Positions 35,360 to 43,677 of a stretch of DNA of 64,000 nt are shown one piece after another (position 1 is the stretch's first letter; the number at the start of each line of letters is the position of its first letter). The notes beneath the pieces were generated by a model that saw only the letters and a program-made list of their open reading frames with translations, did not search any database and was not told where the DNA came from. Source of the stretch: an uncultured Sphingomonadaceae bacterium (GTDB lineage: Bacteria; Pseudomonadota; Alphaproteobacteria; Sphingomonadales; Sphingomonadaceae); NCBI GenBank assembly GCA_913060895.1, contig CAJXSN010000011.1:1-64000 (forward strand), written 5' to 3'. The translations under genes were made by a program, and so were the position numbers.

Positions 35360-35386
35360 AAATAGGTGATAATGTATCATTGTACA
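35360..35386 (-). promoter_or_regulatory. Candidate merC promoter with Fur/Zur-like operator
   Basis: The core TGATAATGTATCA (35367-35379) has perfect 5-bp arms around a 3-bp centre. It is AT-rich like Fur/Zur-family operators. On the minus strand it lies in the spacer between a possible -35 (TTGTAC) and a -10-like TATTTG 17 bp apart, 19 bp before the MerC start. Binding of a metal regulator would block the promoter. This is inference from sequence. Confidence 0.45.
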
Positions 35387-35442
35387 AGTCCGGCGTTTTG
35401 CCACGCTTGCAACATCCGCGCCGCACGCCCAATAAACGGCGC

Positions 35443-36504
35443 ATGGCGACCGATGCTGTCACTCCCCGTCCTTCTTCCGTCACACCGGGGTCTTCTGCCC
35501 GTCCCGATCTGCTGGCGCGGTGGCTGTTCATCGTCGCATCCATGATTGTCGGCATCGTATTGGTGGGCGGTATCACGCGGCTGACCGAATCGGGCCTTTC
35601 GATTACCCAGTGGCAGCCCATCACCGGCACTCTCCCCCCGCTCACCGAAGCACAGTGGCAGGCGGAATTTGCGGAATATCGCGCCACGCCGGAGTATATG
35701 TTCGAGGCTGGGCCTGCTGGCATGACGCTGGCGGATTTCAAGTTCATCTTCTTCTGGGAATGGTTCCACCGCTTTATCGGCCGGATGATCGGCCTCGTCT
35801 TTGCCCTGCCACTGGCCTATTTCTGGGTCCGTAAGATGATACCTTCGGGATACAAGCTGCGTTTGGTTGCCCTGCTGGCGCTGGGCGGTCTGCAAGGGGC
35901 GTTTGGCTGGTTTATGGTCCGCTCCGGTCTGTCGGGGCAAATGACCGATGTGAGCCATTTCTGGCTTTCCATCCATCTGCTCACCGCACTGTTTACGCTT
36001 GGCGGTCTGGTGTGGACGGCACTGGACCTGCGGCGGCTTGCGCAGATGAAGGATGCACGGCCTGCACGGCTGACGGGTCTGGCACTGGTTGCGGCGGCGG
36101 TGCTGTTTGTTCAGTTGCTGCTGGGCGCCTGGGTCGCGGGGCTGAATGCGGGTCACGCGTCCGATACCTGGCCGCTGATGCAGAACCGGATAATCCCGGA
36201 ATACGACGCTGGCGAGGGGCTGTTCCGGGCTGTCACGCACGACCCGTATCTGCTTCACTTCCTCCATCGCTGGTGGGCATGGGTCGCCTTTATCGGCATT
36301 CTTCTGTTCGCGCGCCACGTCAAGAAGCTGAGCCGTCGGCCCTCGGCGACACTGAATGCGCTGCTGGGCGCACAGATGGTGCTGGGTATCGCCACGGTGA
36401 TGACGGGTGTGGCGCTATGGATCGCAGTGGCGCATCAGCTGGTCGGCGCACTGCTGGTCGCAGCCTTTGCATGGGCAGCGCACGTCTCCGGACGAACGGC
36501 TTAG
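35443..36504 (+). CDS. ctaA: Haem A synthase (CtaA/COX15)
   Basis: 353-aa membrane protein of the COX15/CtaA family that oxidises haem O to haem A for cytochrome aa3 oxidase. It has eight hydrophobic segments. VGGITRLTESGLSITQWQPITGTLPP is the diagnostic first-loop motif, and conserved histidines occur in FFWEWFHRFIGR, HFWLSIHLL, FLHRWWAW and AVAHQLVGAL. This is the longer, alphaproteobacterial/mitochondrial type. ATG 35443 is the likely start. Confidence 0.93.
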   Translation: MATDAVTPRPSSVTPGSSARPDLLARWLFIVASMIVGIVLVGGITRLTESGLSITQWQPITGTLPPLTEAQWQAEFAEYRATPEYMFEAGPAGMTLADFKFIFFWEWFHRFIGRMIGLVFALPLAYFWVRKMIPSGYKLRLVALLALGGLQGAFGWFMVRSGLSGQMTDVSHFWLSIHLLTALFTLGGLVWTALDLRRLAQMKDARPARLTGLALVAAAVLFVQLLLGAWVAGLNAGHASDTWPLMQNRIIPEYDAGEGLFRAVTHDPYLLHFLHRWWAWVAFIGILLFARHVKKLSRRPSATLNALLGAQMVLGIATVMTGVALWIAVAHQLVGALLVAAFAWAAHVSGRTA

Positions 36505-36524
36505 TTCGCGTATAATTGCCTTGC

Positions 36525-36538
36525 GGTATTATAATACC
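36525..36538. promoter_or_regulatory. Perfect 14-bp palindrome upstream of rplM
   Basis: GGTATTATAATACC is an exact palindrome within the 177-bp gap between ctaA and rplM. It is flanked by a looser TTGCG...CGCAA pair. It is 22 bp upstream of the TTGACT at 36561. No T-tract follows, so an operator is likelier than a terminator. The regulator is unknown. Confidence 0.45.
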
Positions 36539-36560
36539 TCTACGCAACCCCGCTTCCAGC

Positions 36561-36589
36561 TTGACTTAGGCGCGCATCACAGTCATTTG
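36561..36589 (+). promoter_or_regulatory. Possible rplM-rpsI promoter
   Basis: A TTGACT -35-like element at 36561 is followed after 17 bp by CATTTG, a weak -10. About 90 nt of leader would precede rplM. Only the -35 is convincing. Confidence 0.3.
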
Positions 36590-36681
36590 CCCGCCCGGAT
36601 TGAACGCGGCCATCGCGCTTCGTTCGTTGCGCCCGCAAGCGGGCCTGCTCCAAGACAAGAGACATAAGGACTTTACCAGCC

Positions 36682-37161
36682 ATGAAGGCGCTCACCAAAG
36701 CGACCCGGTCGATCAAACCGGCAGAGGTCGAAAAAGACTGGCATATTATCGATGCCGACAATCTGGTTGTCGGCCGTCTGGCCGCGATCGTTGCCAACCT
36801 GCTGCGCGGCAAGCACAAGCCCAGCTATACCCCGCATGTCGATTGCGGCGATCATGTCATCATCATCAATGCCGACAAGGTGAAGTTCACCGGCAAGAAG
36901 ATGACCGACAAGACCTATTACAAGCACACCGGCCACCCCGGCGGCATCAAGGAAACGACTCCAGCGAAAGTTCTGGAAGGCCGTTTCCCAGAGCGCGTTC
37001 TGGAGAAGGCCGTACAGCGCATGATCCCGCGCGGACCACTGGGCCGCGACCAGATGCGCGCCCTGCACCTGTATAACGGCACCGAGCATCCGCATGACGG
37101 CCAAAAGCCGAATGTGATGGATGTTGCCTCGATGAACCGCAAGAACAAGGCTTCCTCGTAA
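36682..37161 (+). CDS. rplM: 50S ribosomal protein L13
   Basis: 159-aa L13, an early-assembly large-subunit protein. [16 protein letters not shown] is near the N-terminus, and the signature [10 protein letters not shown] and LPRGPLGR-type block ([10 protein letters not shown]) follow. The TAA overlaps the rpsI ATG by 1 bp. rplM-rpsI is the universally conserved pair. Confidence 0.97.
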   Translation: MKALTKATRSIKPAEVEKDWHIIDADNLVVGRLAAIVANLLRGKHKPSYTPHVDCGDHVIIINADKVKFTGKKMTDKTYYKHTGHPGGIKETTPAKVLEGRFPERVLEKAVQRMIPRGPLGRDQMRALHLYNGTEHPHDGQKPNVMDVASMNRKNKASS

Positions 37162-37808
37162 TGGCTGACGACAAGAAACCAGAAGACACCGCCGGAACTG
37201 CAGCAGAATCGCCTGAGACCAAGGCTGAAACCGCCGCGACCGAAACACCCGCGGAAACTGAAGCCCCTAAGGCTGAAGAAAAAGCTGAAGCAGCACCCAA
37301 GGCCGATACGGTCACCGACCTTGCCGATCTGGGCGCAATCGCGGGCGATGCCCCCGATGCAGACGCCAAGGCGATTGCCAACAACCCCGCCACGCCTCTG
37401 CGTGCGCAGGAGCTGGACGATCAGGGCCGTGCCTACGCGACCGGACGCCGCAAGGATGCGGTCGCCCGCGTCTGGATCAAGCCTGGCAAGGGCACGATCA
37501 CAATCAACGGCAGGGATCAGGAAACCTATTTCGCACGTCCAACGCTGCGTCTGATTTTGGATCAGCCTTTCACCATTACCGACCGCCAGGGCCAGTACGA
37601 TGTTATCGCTACTGTTCGCGGCGGCGGTCTGTCGGGTCAGGCTGGCGCTGTGAAGCACGGCATCAGCCAGGCTCTTACCCGTTACGAGCCGGAGCTTCGC
37701 TCCACGGTTAAATCCGCAGGCTTCCTCACCCGCGACAGCCGCGTGGTCGAGCGTAAGAAATACGGCAAGGCAAAAGCGCGCAAGAGCTTCCAGTTCTCGA
37801 AACGTTAA
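37161..37808 (+). CDS. rpsI: 30S ribosomal protein S9 with long acidic N-terminal extension
   Basis: 215-aa S9. The conserved core starts at about residue 89 ([17 protein letters not shown]) and ends in the tRNA-contacting KSFQFSKR tail. The preceding 88 residues are an Ala/Glu/Thr/Pro-rich acidic extension. Its last part ([12 protein letters not shown]) resembles the shorter extension seen in Caulobacter S9; the first 50 residues are additional. Most bacterial S9 proteins have about 130 residues. The start is fixed by the 1-bp overlap with rplM. Confidence 0.95.
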   Translation: MADDKKPEDTAGTAAESPETKAETAATETPAETEAPKAEEKAEAAPKADTVTDLADLGAIAGDAPDADAKAIANNPATPLRAQELDDQGRAYATGRRKDAVARVWIKPGKGTITINGRDQETYFARPTLRLILDQPFTITDRQGQYDVIATVRGGGLSGQAGAVKHGISQALTRYEPELRSTVKSAGFLTRDSRVVERKKYGKAKARKSFQFSKR

Positions 37809-37856
37809 TGTTGCCGCCCTATACGGGCACACAGTTCTCAACCGAGACACCAAGAG

Positions 37857-37890
37857 AGGGCGGTTCCTGCAAGGGAGCCGTCCTTTTCTG
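37857..37890 (+). terminator. Rho-independent terminator of rplM-rpsI
   Basis: 11-bp stem AGGGCGGTTCC / GGAGCCGTCCT (two G-T wobbles), followed by TTTTCTGTT. It lies 49 bp after the rpsI stop and ends at the stop of the convergent phosphoesterase gene. Confidence 0.85.
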
Positions 37891-38745
37891 TTAGCGAACT
37901 GGCGGATCCGTGCGCGGCACCTGATTGACCGCAGCCACCGGCTCGCCCTGATGGCGCGGGGGAGTGGCGTCTTCAGGTACGTCGTCGATCATCATCGCCT
38001 GCGAATCGATGTCGTCCAGATTGCGCACTTTAACTTTCAGGCGCTCGCCGTCCCATAACAACTCATTGAAACTCGGTGGCGTCGACCTCGTCCGTTTCGA
38101 CAAAGTCCCGGCTCCGATCATTCGCACCGGACCGTTTTTCGTTTGCTCGACGATATCAAAGGCATCGTGCACATGGCCCGATAACACCGCCAGCACAGGG
38201 CGGCGGGCAAGTTCGTTCAATGCTTTCAACCCGTTTTTCGTCAGTGCAGTTCCTTCGGTACCAACTTCCCGCAGGGGATGATGAACTGCGACAAGTGCCA
38301 TCTGGCCATCGGGCAGCGCATCTATCGCCTTCAGACATTTGCCCAGCGCCGCATCGGTGACCCAGCCTTTGGACCAATTCAGCCGTGGCTGCGCGCGCAC
38401 CGCAGTTTTCAACGGGACGATAGCGAAACCTGGGAGATCCAATTCACGTTCGACCAGTTCAGCCATACCCCTGAACCGGCGATACGGATCGAAGAAGCGT
38501 TCTATCGGATTGAAATACGGCATGTCGTGATTACCGACCTCCACCGTTACCGGAACGCCCAGAGACCTGATCCACTGTGTTGCAGCAGCAAACTCCGAAT
38601 GCCGCGCCCTCATCGTCAGGTCGCCAGTAATGGCGATGGCATCGGGCCGGCGCGTGGAAATCTCATGCTTTACCCAATCGAGGGCCTGGTTATCTTCGAG
38701 GCCGAAATGTATGTCCGACAGATGAAACAGGAGCGTGTTGTTCAT
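37891..38745 (-). CDS. Calcineurin-like metallophosphoesterase
   Basis: 284-aa dinuclear metallophosphoesterase with all five motif blocks: SDIHFG, GDLTM, GNHD, VHHPLRE and SGHVHD. This resembles the CpdA/Icc and class III cyclic-nucleotide phosphodiesterase group, but the substrate cannot be read from sequence. The C-terminal 30 residues are Pro/Asp-rich and probably disordered. The start overlaps the stop of the lipid-kinase-like gene by 4 bp. Confidence 0.88.
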   Translation of the reverse strand: MNNTLLFHLSDIHFGLEDNQALDWVKHEISTRRPDAIAITGDLTMRARHSEFAAATQWIRSLGVPVTVEVGNHDMPYFNPIERFFDPYRRFRGMAELVERELDLPGFAIVPLKTAVRAQPRLNWSKGWVTDAALGKCLKAIDALPDGQMALVAVHHPLREVGTEGTALTKNGLKALNELARRPVLAVLSGHVHDAFDIVEQTKNGPVRMIGAGTLSKRTRSTPPSFNELLWDGERLKVKVRNLDDIDSQAMMIDDVPEDATPPRHQGEPVAAVNQVPRTDPPVR

Positions 38746-39587
38746 ACCGGTGAGCCAAGCAGAGACAGGCCCAGTGGCGCAAGGGCAAACCTCTCCTGAG
38801 ACTGCCCGTCGAACCGTTCACCATCTATCATCAGCTGAAGAGCTGTATTGGCAGTGGATTGGAACACGATTTCAGGGTTGCTTTCCAATTCGTCATACGG
38901 TCCCTCGCGGAAATTGCGCGCTAGGATTGCCGCTCCCTGTTGCACGAATTCTGCGGGCCTCTCGATCCGGTATCCTTGCGGGAGAAGCGCCCCTTTGGCA
39001 GGAGAAATACGGACACCGGCATAACCTTCCGGTCTTCCGATCTCGCGACGCCCCGCAAAAACCCGCACGAGAGGGCCGTTTTGGCTGGCCTGTATGGCCT
39101 CGACTGCCTTTGTAGCCATGTCGATTACGTCATGCTCACGCATTTCCTCGCGCACGTCCGCCCACAGCGACCCCGGACCGCCAAGCACTTCGGACAAGGC
39201 AATCCACTCGCGACCCTGAATACAGTCGATTTCCCGCAAGACGAGCTTTCCGTCACCCAATCGGCTGAGAATTTCGCCCGCAGTACTTTCGCCATGCAAT
39301 GTATGGGACAGGAGATTGGCGGTTCCGCCGGGCAGAACAAGGATACTTCCCGACCACCCGCGCACCTTTTTCAGGGCGGAATTGATCGTGCCGTCACCGC
39401 CAAAAACGGCGAGCATTTCTATCCCCGCCTCGTCCAGAGCCTTGGCGTCCGGCAGTCCGTCTTCACTGCAATCGATCGTCCGGAGCAAGGGCGATCCGGC
39501 CGCCTCGAACCCCTGCGCAAGACGATCCTCGGCATCCGGCGTATAGCTTCCGCTTTGCCGGTTGATGATCAGAATGGCGGTCGACAC
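38742..39587 (-). CDS. Diacylglycerol kinase-family lipid kinase-like protein
   Basis: 281-aa DAGK catalytic-domain protein. The ATP-binding glycine motif is FGGDGTINSAL, followed by LPGGTANLLSHTLH. It starts AILIINRQSGS, as in YegS/DgkB-type lipid kinases. It probably phosphorylates a diacylglycerol or related lipid at the membrane. It overlaps the phosphoesterase gene by 4 bp, suggesting a kinase/phosphatase pair, but their substrates may be unrelated. Confidence 0.87.
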   Translation of the reverse strand: MSTAILIINRQSGSYTPDAEDRLAQGFEAAGSPLLRTIDCSEDGLPDAKALDEAGIEMLAVFGGDGTINSALKKVRGWSGSILVLPGGTANLLSHTLHGESTAGEILSRLGDGKLVLREIDCIQGREWIALSEVLGGPGSLWADVREEMREHDVIDMATKAVEAIQASQNGPLVRVFAGRREIGRPEGYAGVRISPAKGALLPQGYRIERPAEFVQQGAAILARNFREGPYDELESNPEIVFQSTANTALQLMIDGERFDGQSQERFALAPLGLSLLGSPV

Positions 39588-39594
39588 GGCTGCT

Positions 39595-39861
39595 TCAGAC
39601 CCGCCGCGTCAGGATGAGCCAGGCCGCCAGCGCATTCAGCGCGGAATAGGCCAGATATCCCCAGGCCAGTGCAGGCCAGCCATTCGCGGCCAGCAGCAGA
39701 GCGGCCAGCAAAACCAGAAATTCGAACACCAGCGTCACTCGCCCGCCGATCATGTGAACGAACCACGGGACCTGCCCGATCAGCGGATGCCCGCTTTCGA
39801 GCACCGCCTTGTGCATGGCGAAATTACCGATGCCGAGCAGGAAGATCGCAAGAATGGCCAT
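39595..39861 (-). CDS. Small three-helix membrane protein
   Basis: 88-aa hydrophobic protein with three membrane segments (about residues 2-16, 42-58 and 63-84). Between the first two is a polar loop with HKAVLESGHPLIGQ. The gene lies 7 bp before the lipid-kinase gene on the same strand, so co-transcription is likely. I do not recognise a family. ATG 39861 is used; a GTG one codon upstream is possible. Confidence 0.65.
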   Translation of the reverse strand: MAILAIFLLGIGNFAMHKAVLESGHPLIGQVPWFVHMIGGRVTLVFEFLVLLAALLLAANGWPALAWGYLAYSALNALAAWLILTRRV

Positions 39862-39911
39862 CACCCGCTTATGTGGGCTGCAAATGCTGAATTACCAATG
39901 ACGCATTCGTA

Positions 39912-40673
39912 TTACCGGCCCGTCATTGCCTTGACCTTGGAAAGATAGGTCCGGCCGATACGCAAGGCGTCGCCATCTTCCAGCTCTACCGACCATACGC
40001 CCAACCCGTCGTGCCGCAGACCGCGAATGCTGTTTTTCCTGAGAATAGTCGATCGGTGAATGCGGATGAATTGCGCCGGATCCAGCTTCTTCTCCAACCC
40101 GGCAATGGTTTGCAACAACAGGTAGGACCGGTCTTCTACGTGCAGCCGGACATAATCCCGCTCTGCATCGACGCGGTGGACCTGCGATGTTTCCAACCGG
40201 ATCAGTTCGGACCGGTGGGGTACCCACAATTCCTTCAGCCACTGGCTGTCGGCTCGATCCGTCGCTTCTCCCCGCCGCTCCAGCGCACGATCGATGGCCC
40301 GGGACAGGCGATCTTTCGCCACCGGTTTCAGGACATAATCGACAGCATCACAATCGAATGCCTCAACTGCAAAATTGTCATGTGCTGTGACGAAGATAAC
40401 GGCGGGGCCGAAGGTTGCATCTCCTGAAACTGCGGCAAGTTTTCTGGAGACTTCCAGCCCGTCCATTCCCGGCATGGTCATATCCAACAGGACAAGATCG
40501 GGATGCAGCTCGGCGGACAGCTTCAGGGCTTCCTCGCCATTATTGGCGGTTCCGACCACGTTCAGGCTTTTCAGCTTGGCGCAGATAACCTGCATCCGCT
40601 CCACCGCGAGGGGTTCGTCATCCACGATCAGGGTCCGCATGGGCGCGGCGATGTCTTTGGGCTGAGCGTTCAT
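39912..40673 (-). CDS. LytTR-family response regulator
   Basis: 253-aa two-domain regulator. The receiver domain starts RTLIVDDEPLAVERM and has the phosphoacceptor in LVLLDMTMPGMDG. A LytTR DNA-binding domain follows from about residue 150 (LIRLETSQVHRVDAERDYVRLH ... HRSTILRKNSIRGL). ATG 40673 overlaps the kinase stop by 4 bp, which decides the start over the TTG at 40679. It forms a cognate pair with the kinase upstream. Target genes are unknown. Confidence 0.92.
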   Translation of the reverse strand: MNAQPKDIAAPMRTLIVDDEPLAVERMQVICAKLKSLNVVGTANNGEEALKLSAELHPDLVLLDMTMPGMDGLEVSRKLAAVSGDATFGPAVIFVTAHDNFAVEAFDCDAVDYVLKPVAKDRLSRAIDRALERRGEATDRADSQWLKELWVPHRSELIRLETSQVHRVDAERDYVRLHVEDRSYLLLQTIAGLEKKLDPAQFIRIHRSTILRKNSIRGLRHDGLGVWSVELEDGDALRIGRTYLSKVKAMTGR

Positions 40674-41911
40674 GGGCAATCCTTGGGGAGAACAATCTGC
40701 GTGACATATCCCCCTCCTTCGGGGCCTGAATGGAACGACGCACCATCGCCGAAGCGGCCTTTCAGCCGGTCACGCACATTGGCCAATCCGATGCCCAGAC
40801 CCGGTGCAACGCCAATGCCCACACCCTGACCGGAGCCGTCATCGGCCACGCGCAAGACAACGCTGTTGCCTTCGGCCCATGCAGAAATCTGGACAGTCAC
40901 GACACGCTTGGCCGGGGCGACGGCGTATTTCACGGAATTCTCGACCAGCGGCTGCAGGATCATGCCGGGCACCCGGCAATTCTCCAACCCTTCCGCCAGA
41001 TCAAGCCGTGTGGACAGTCTGTCAGGAAAGCGCGCTTCCTCGATATCCAGATAATGACGTTGCAACGCGAATTCTTCGGCGAGCGAGACATCGGCGGTGG
41101 TGCCTTCCGCCAGACTGTGCCGATAAAAATTGCTCATCGCCTGAATCATATCCTCTGCCCGTTCGGTGCGGCCGGTCATTACCAATGAGGAAAGCGAATT
41201 GAGTGTGTTGAACAGGAAATGCGGGTTCACCTGATACCGCAGGGACCGCAGCTCTGCCGCTTTCGCCGCGCGCCGGAACTCTCCTTCACGGCGTTCTGCC
41301 GCTCGGGCCTGGGCGCCTGCCAACAATGCGAGGTATAGCGACGTCCAGGCGATCAGCAGGAAATACCTGCCCAGCGCGATGTCGCTAATCCGCCGCCATT
41401 TGTCGAATCCGGTCGGGGCGTTTTGCAAGGTTACGGTAACCGTCTCGGAGTGCTGCGTCCCTCTGGGGTGCGCTTCGTCGACCTGGCCGGAAACACCGGG
41501 AATATCGATCAGCACATTGCCAGCCTCGTCCTGGCGCAGCTTAACTCCTTCGCGTTCGCCAGCCTTCTCGACGATTTTTCCTTCGATGTCGGAGAATACC
41601 AGCTGATTGATCTGGGCGATCAGGATGGATGCGGGCAGCGCGGCAATTATCGCCACGCCCACTTTCCATCCCAGCGAGCGGTCATCCACCAACCGCAGAA
41701 CCATCCATAACACGCAGGTTACAGCCATTCCCGCCAAGCTGACGACACCTCGACGCCACAGCATCTCCTGCTGCAATTCCAGTCCAAGAATAGAACCGCG
41801 CAGGGTCGTCAGCAGGAAATAGAACAGCCACAGGCCGCCTATGGAGACCAACACCGTCCGCAGCGACAGGTGTTCGGTTTGATCGGCAGATGTGCTCACG
41901 CGGTTAAACAT
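40670..41911 (-). CDS. LytS/YehU-type sensor histidine kinase
   Basis: 413-aa membrane kinase. Two N-terminal hydrophobic segments and a further pair (about residues 30-110) flank a roughly 70-residue loop, then another helix at about 175-200. The His_kinase block QVNPHFLFNTLNSLSSL and the ATPase segments LVENSVKYA and GIGLANVRDRL are typical of LytS-class kinases, which lack a standard DHp helix. It is coupled to the LytTR regulator by a 4-bp overlap. Signal unknown. Confidence 0.9.
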   Translation of the reverse strand: MFNRVSTSADQTEHLSLRTVLVSIGGLWLFYFLLTTLRGSILGLELQQEMLWRRGVVSLAGMAVTCVLWMVLRLVDDRSLGWKVGVAIIAALPASILIAQINQLVFSDIEGKIVEKAGEREGVKLRQDEAGNVLIDIPGVSGQVDEAHPRGTQHSETVTVTLQNAPTGFDKWRRISDIALGRYFLLIAWTSLYLALLAGAQARAAERREGEFRRAAKAAELRSLRYQVNPHFLFNTLNSLSSLVMTGRTERAEDMIQAMSNFYRHSLAEGTTADVSLAEEFALQRHYLDIEEARFPDRLSTRLDLAEGLENCRVPGMILQPLVENSVKYAVAPAKRVVTVQISAWAEGNSVVLRVADDGSGQGVGIGVAPGLGIGLANVRDRLKGRFGDGASFHSGPEGGGYVTQIVLPKDCP

Positions 41912-42007
41912 GCCCCCGCCTTGCGCCGGTGTGCGTCCGAGCGCCAGAACAGCGGTCGAGCGCTCGAACCCTTTGGTCGAAGTTTACAGTTAAGGAGCTG
42001 CTTTCGG

Positions 42008-43534
42008 CTAGCCAGCCGGAAGCAGGTTTTCCTCTGCGATACGCTTCTTCCACTGCGCCGGAGCCAGCGTATGGACATTGTTCCCTTCGCTATCGACTGC
42101 GACCGTAACCGGCATATCCTGCACGGTGAATTCGTAGATCGCCTCCATGCCCAGTTCCTCGAATGCGACGACTTTGCTTTCCTTGATCGCGCGGCTGACC
42201 AGATAGGCAGCCCCACCCGTCGCCATCAGATAGGCAACCTTGAACCGGCTGATCACTTCCACGGCATCCTGCCCGCGCTCGGCTTTACCGATCATCGCCA
42301 GCAGGCCCAGATCAAGCATGGTTTCTGTGAAGCGGTCCATCCGGGTGGCCGTGGTGGGGCCGGCGGGGCCGACGACTTCGCCCATCACCGGATCGACCGG
42401 ACCGACATAGTAAATTGCACGGCCTTTGAAATCGACTGGCAAATCCTCGCCCTTAGCCAGCATGTCCTCGATCCGTTTGTGCGCAGCATCGCGCCCGGTC
42501 AGCATCTTGCCCGACAGCAACAGGCGGTCTCCATGCTTCCAGCTGTTTACCTCTTCCTGCGTCAACGTATCCAGATCGACGCGGCGCGCCGATGCGTCCG
42601 GCTGCCACTGGACCTTTGGCCAGTCGTTCAGATCAGGCTGCTCAAGATAGCTCGGTCCGCTGCCGTCCAGCGTAAAATGCGCGTGGCGAGTGGCTGCGCA
42701 ATTGGGGATCATCGCCACCGGCTTGCCTGCAGCGTGACACGGCCAGTCCTTGATCTTCACATCGAGCACGGTGGAAAGGCCCCCCAGTCCCTGCGCACCG
42801 ACGCCCTGTGCGTTGACGGCGTCAAAAATATCGATTCGTAATTGTTCAATATCGGTTTGCGCGCCCCGCGCCTTCAGCTGACCCATGTCGATCGGGTCCA
42901 TCAGGCTTTCCTTGGCCAGGCCCATGCACCGTTCCGCCGTACCGCCGATACCGATGCCCAGCATTCCGGGCGGGCACCAGCCCGCGCCCATCGACGGAAT
43001 TTGTTCGACTACCCAATCGACGATATTGTCGCTCGGGTTCATCATTTTGAATTTCGACTTGTTTTCGCTGCCCCCGCCCTTGGCGGCGACGTCGATAGAA
43101 ACTGTATTGCCCTGCACCATCTCGACCGACAGCACGCATGGCGTATTGTCGCGCGTGTTGCGGCGGGTAAAGGCTGGGTCTGCCAGAATGGACGCACGCA
43201 GCTTGTTTTCGGAATGGTTGTACGCCTGACGCACACCCTCATCGACTACTTCCTGCAGCGCGCGCTTGCTGTCCAGACGGCAGTTCTGCCCCCATTTGAC
43301 GAACACATTCACGATGCCGGTATCCTGACAGATCGGGCGATGCCCTTCCGCGCACATCCGGCTATTGGTCAGGATTTGGGCAATCGCGTCCTTCGCAGCT
43401 TCCCCCTGCTCTGCTTCGTAAGCATCGCCGAGCGCGCGGATATAGTCCATCGGATGATAGTAGGAGATGTATTGCAGCGCGTCGCAGACACTCTCGATGA
43501 GGTCGTTTTCCGTGATTGTAATCATGTCGCTCAT
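42008..43534 (-). CDS. fumA: Fumarate hydratase class I
   Basis: 508-aa iron-sulfur (class I) fumarase, interconverting fumarate and malate in the TCA cycle. N-terminal domain motifs include RPICQDTGIVNVFVKWG with a cluster cysteine, and cysteines occur in WCPPGMLGIGIGGTAE and PNCAATRH. The C-terminal beta domain contains GPAGPTTATRMD. Length is normal. It is divergent from the pcm-tolC-popZ cluster. Confidence 0.94.
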   Translation of the reverse strand: MSDMITITENDLIESVCDALQYISYYHPMDYIRALGDAYEAEQGEAAKDAIAQILTNSRMCAEGHRPICQDTGIVNVFVKWGQNCRLDSKRALQEVVDEGVRQAYNHSENKLRASILADPAFTRRNTRDNTPCVLSVEMVQGNTVSIDVAAKGGGSENKSKFKMMNPSDNIVDWVVEQIPSMGAGWCPPGMLGIGIGGTAERCMGLAKESLMDPIDMGQLKARGAQTDIEQLRIDIFDAVNAQGVGAQGLGGLSTVLDVKIKDWPCHAAGKPVAMIPNCAATRHAHFTLDGSGPSYLEQPDLNDWPKVQWQPDASARRVDLDTLTQEEVNSWKHGDRLLLSGKMLTGRDAAHKRIEDMLAKGEDLPVDFKGRAIYYVGPVDPVMGEVVGPAGPTTATRMDRFTETMLDLGLLAMIGKAERGQDAVEVISRFKVAYLMATGGAAYLVSRAIKESKVVAFEELGMEAIYEFTVQDMPVTVAVDSEGNNVHTLAPAQWKKRIAEENLLPAG

Positions 43535-43633
43535 CGAACTATTGCTCCTGTCAGTCGAACCTGACTCCCTTTAGTCGCGCGTTGGCTTAGCCGTCAAAGC
43601 GCTTGGCGGGGTGATTGCTTTCGGACTATGGCA

Positions 43634-43661
43634 TTGACCAACTGTGTTGTTATTGTAATAC
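43634..43661 (+). promoter_or_regulatory. Likely promoter of pcm-tolC-popZ
   Basis: TTGACC (43634) and TAATAC (43656) are separated by 16 bp and lie 17 bp before the pcm-like start, which is preceded by AGAGG. Good match to a housekeeping promoter. Confidence 0.55.
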
Positions 43662-43677
43662 ACCCTTTAGAGGTCTT

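Noticed and set aside
35349-35747. N-terminal extension of the MerC protein
   Set aside because: It is antisense to ctaA, and the hydrophobic MerC domain begins at ATG 35348.
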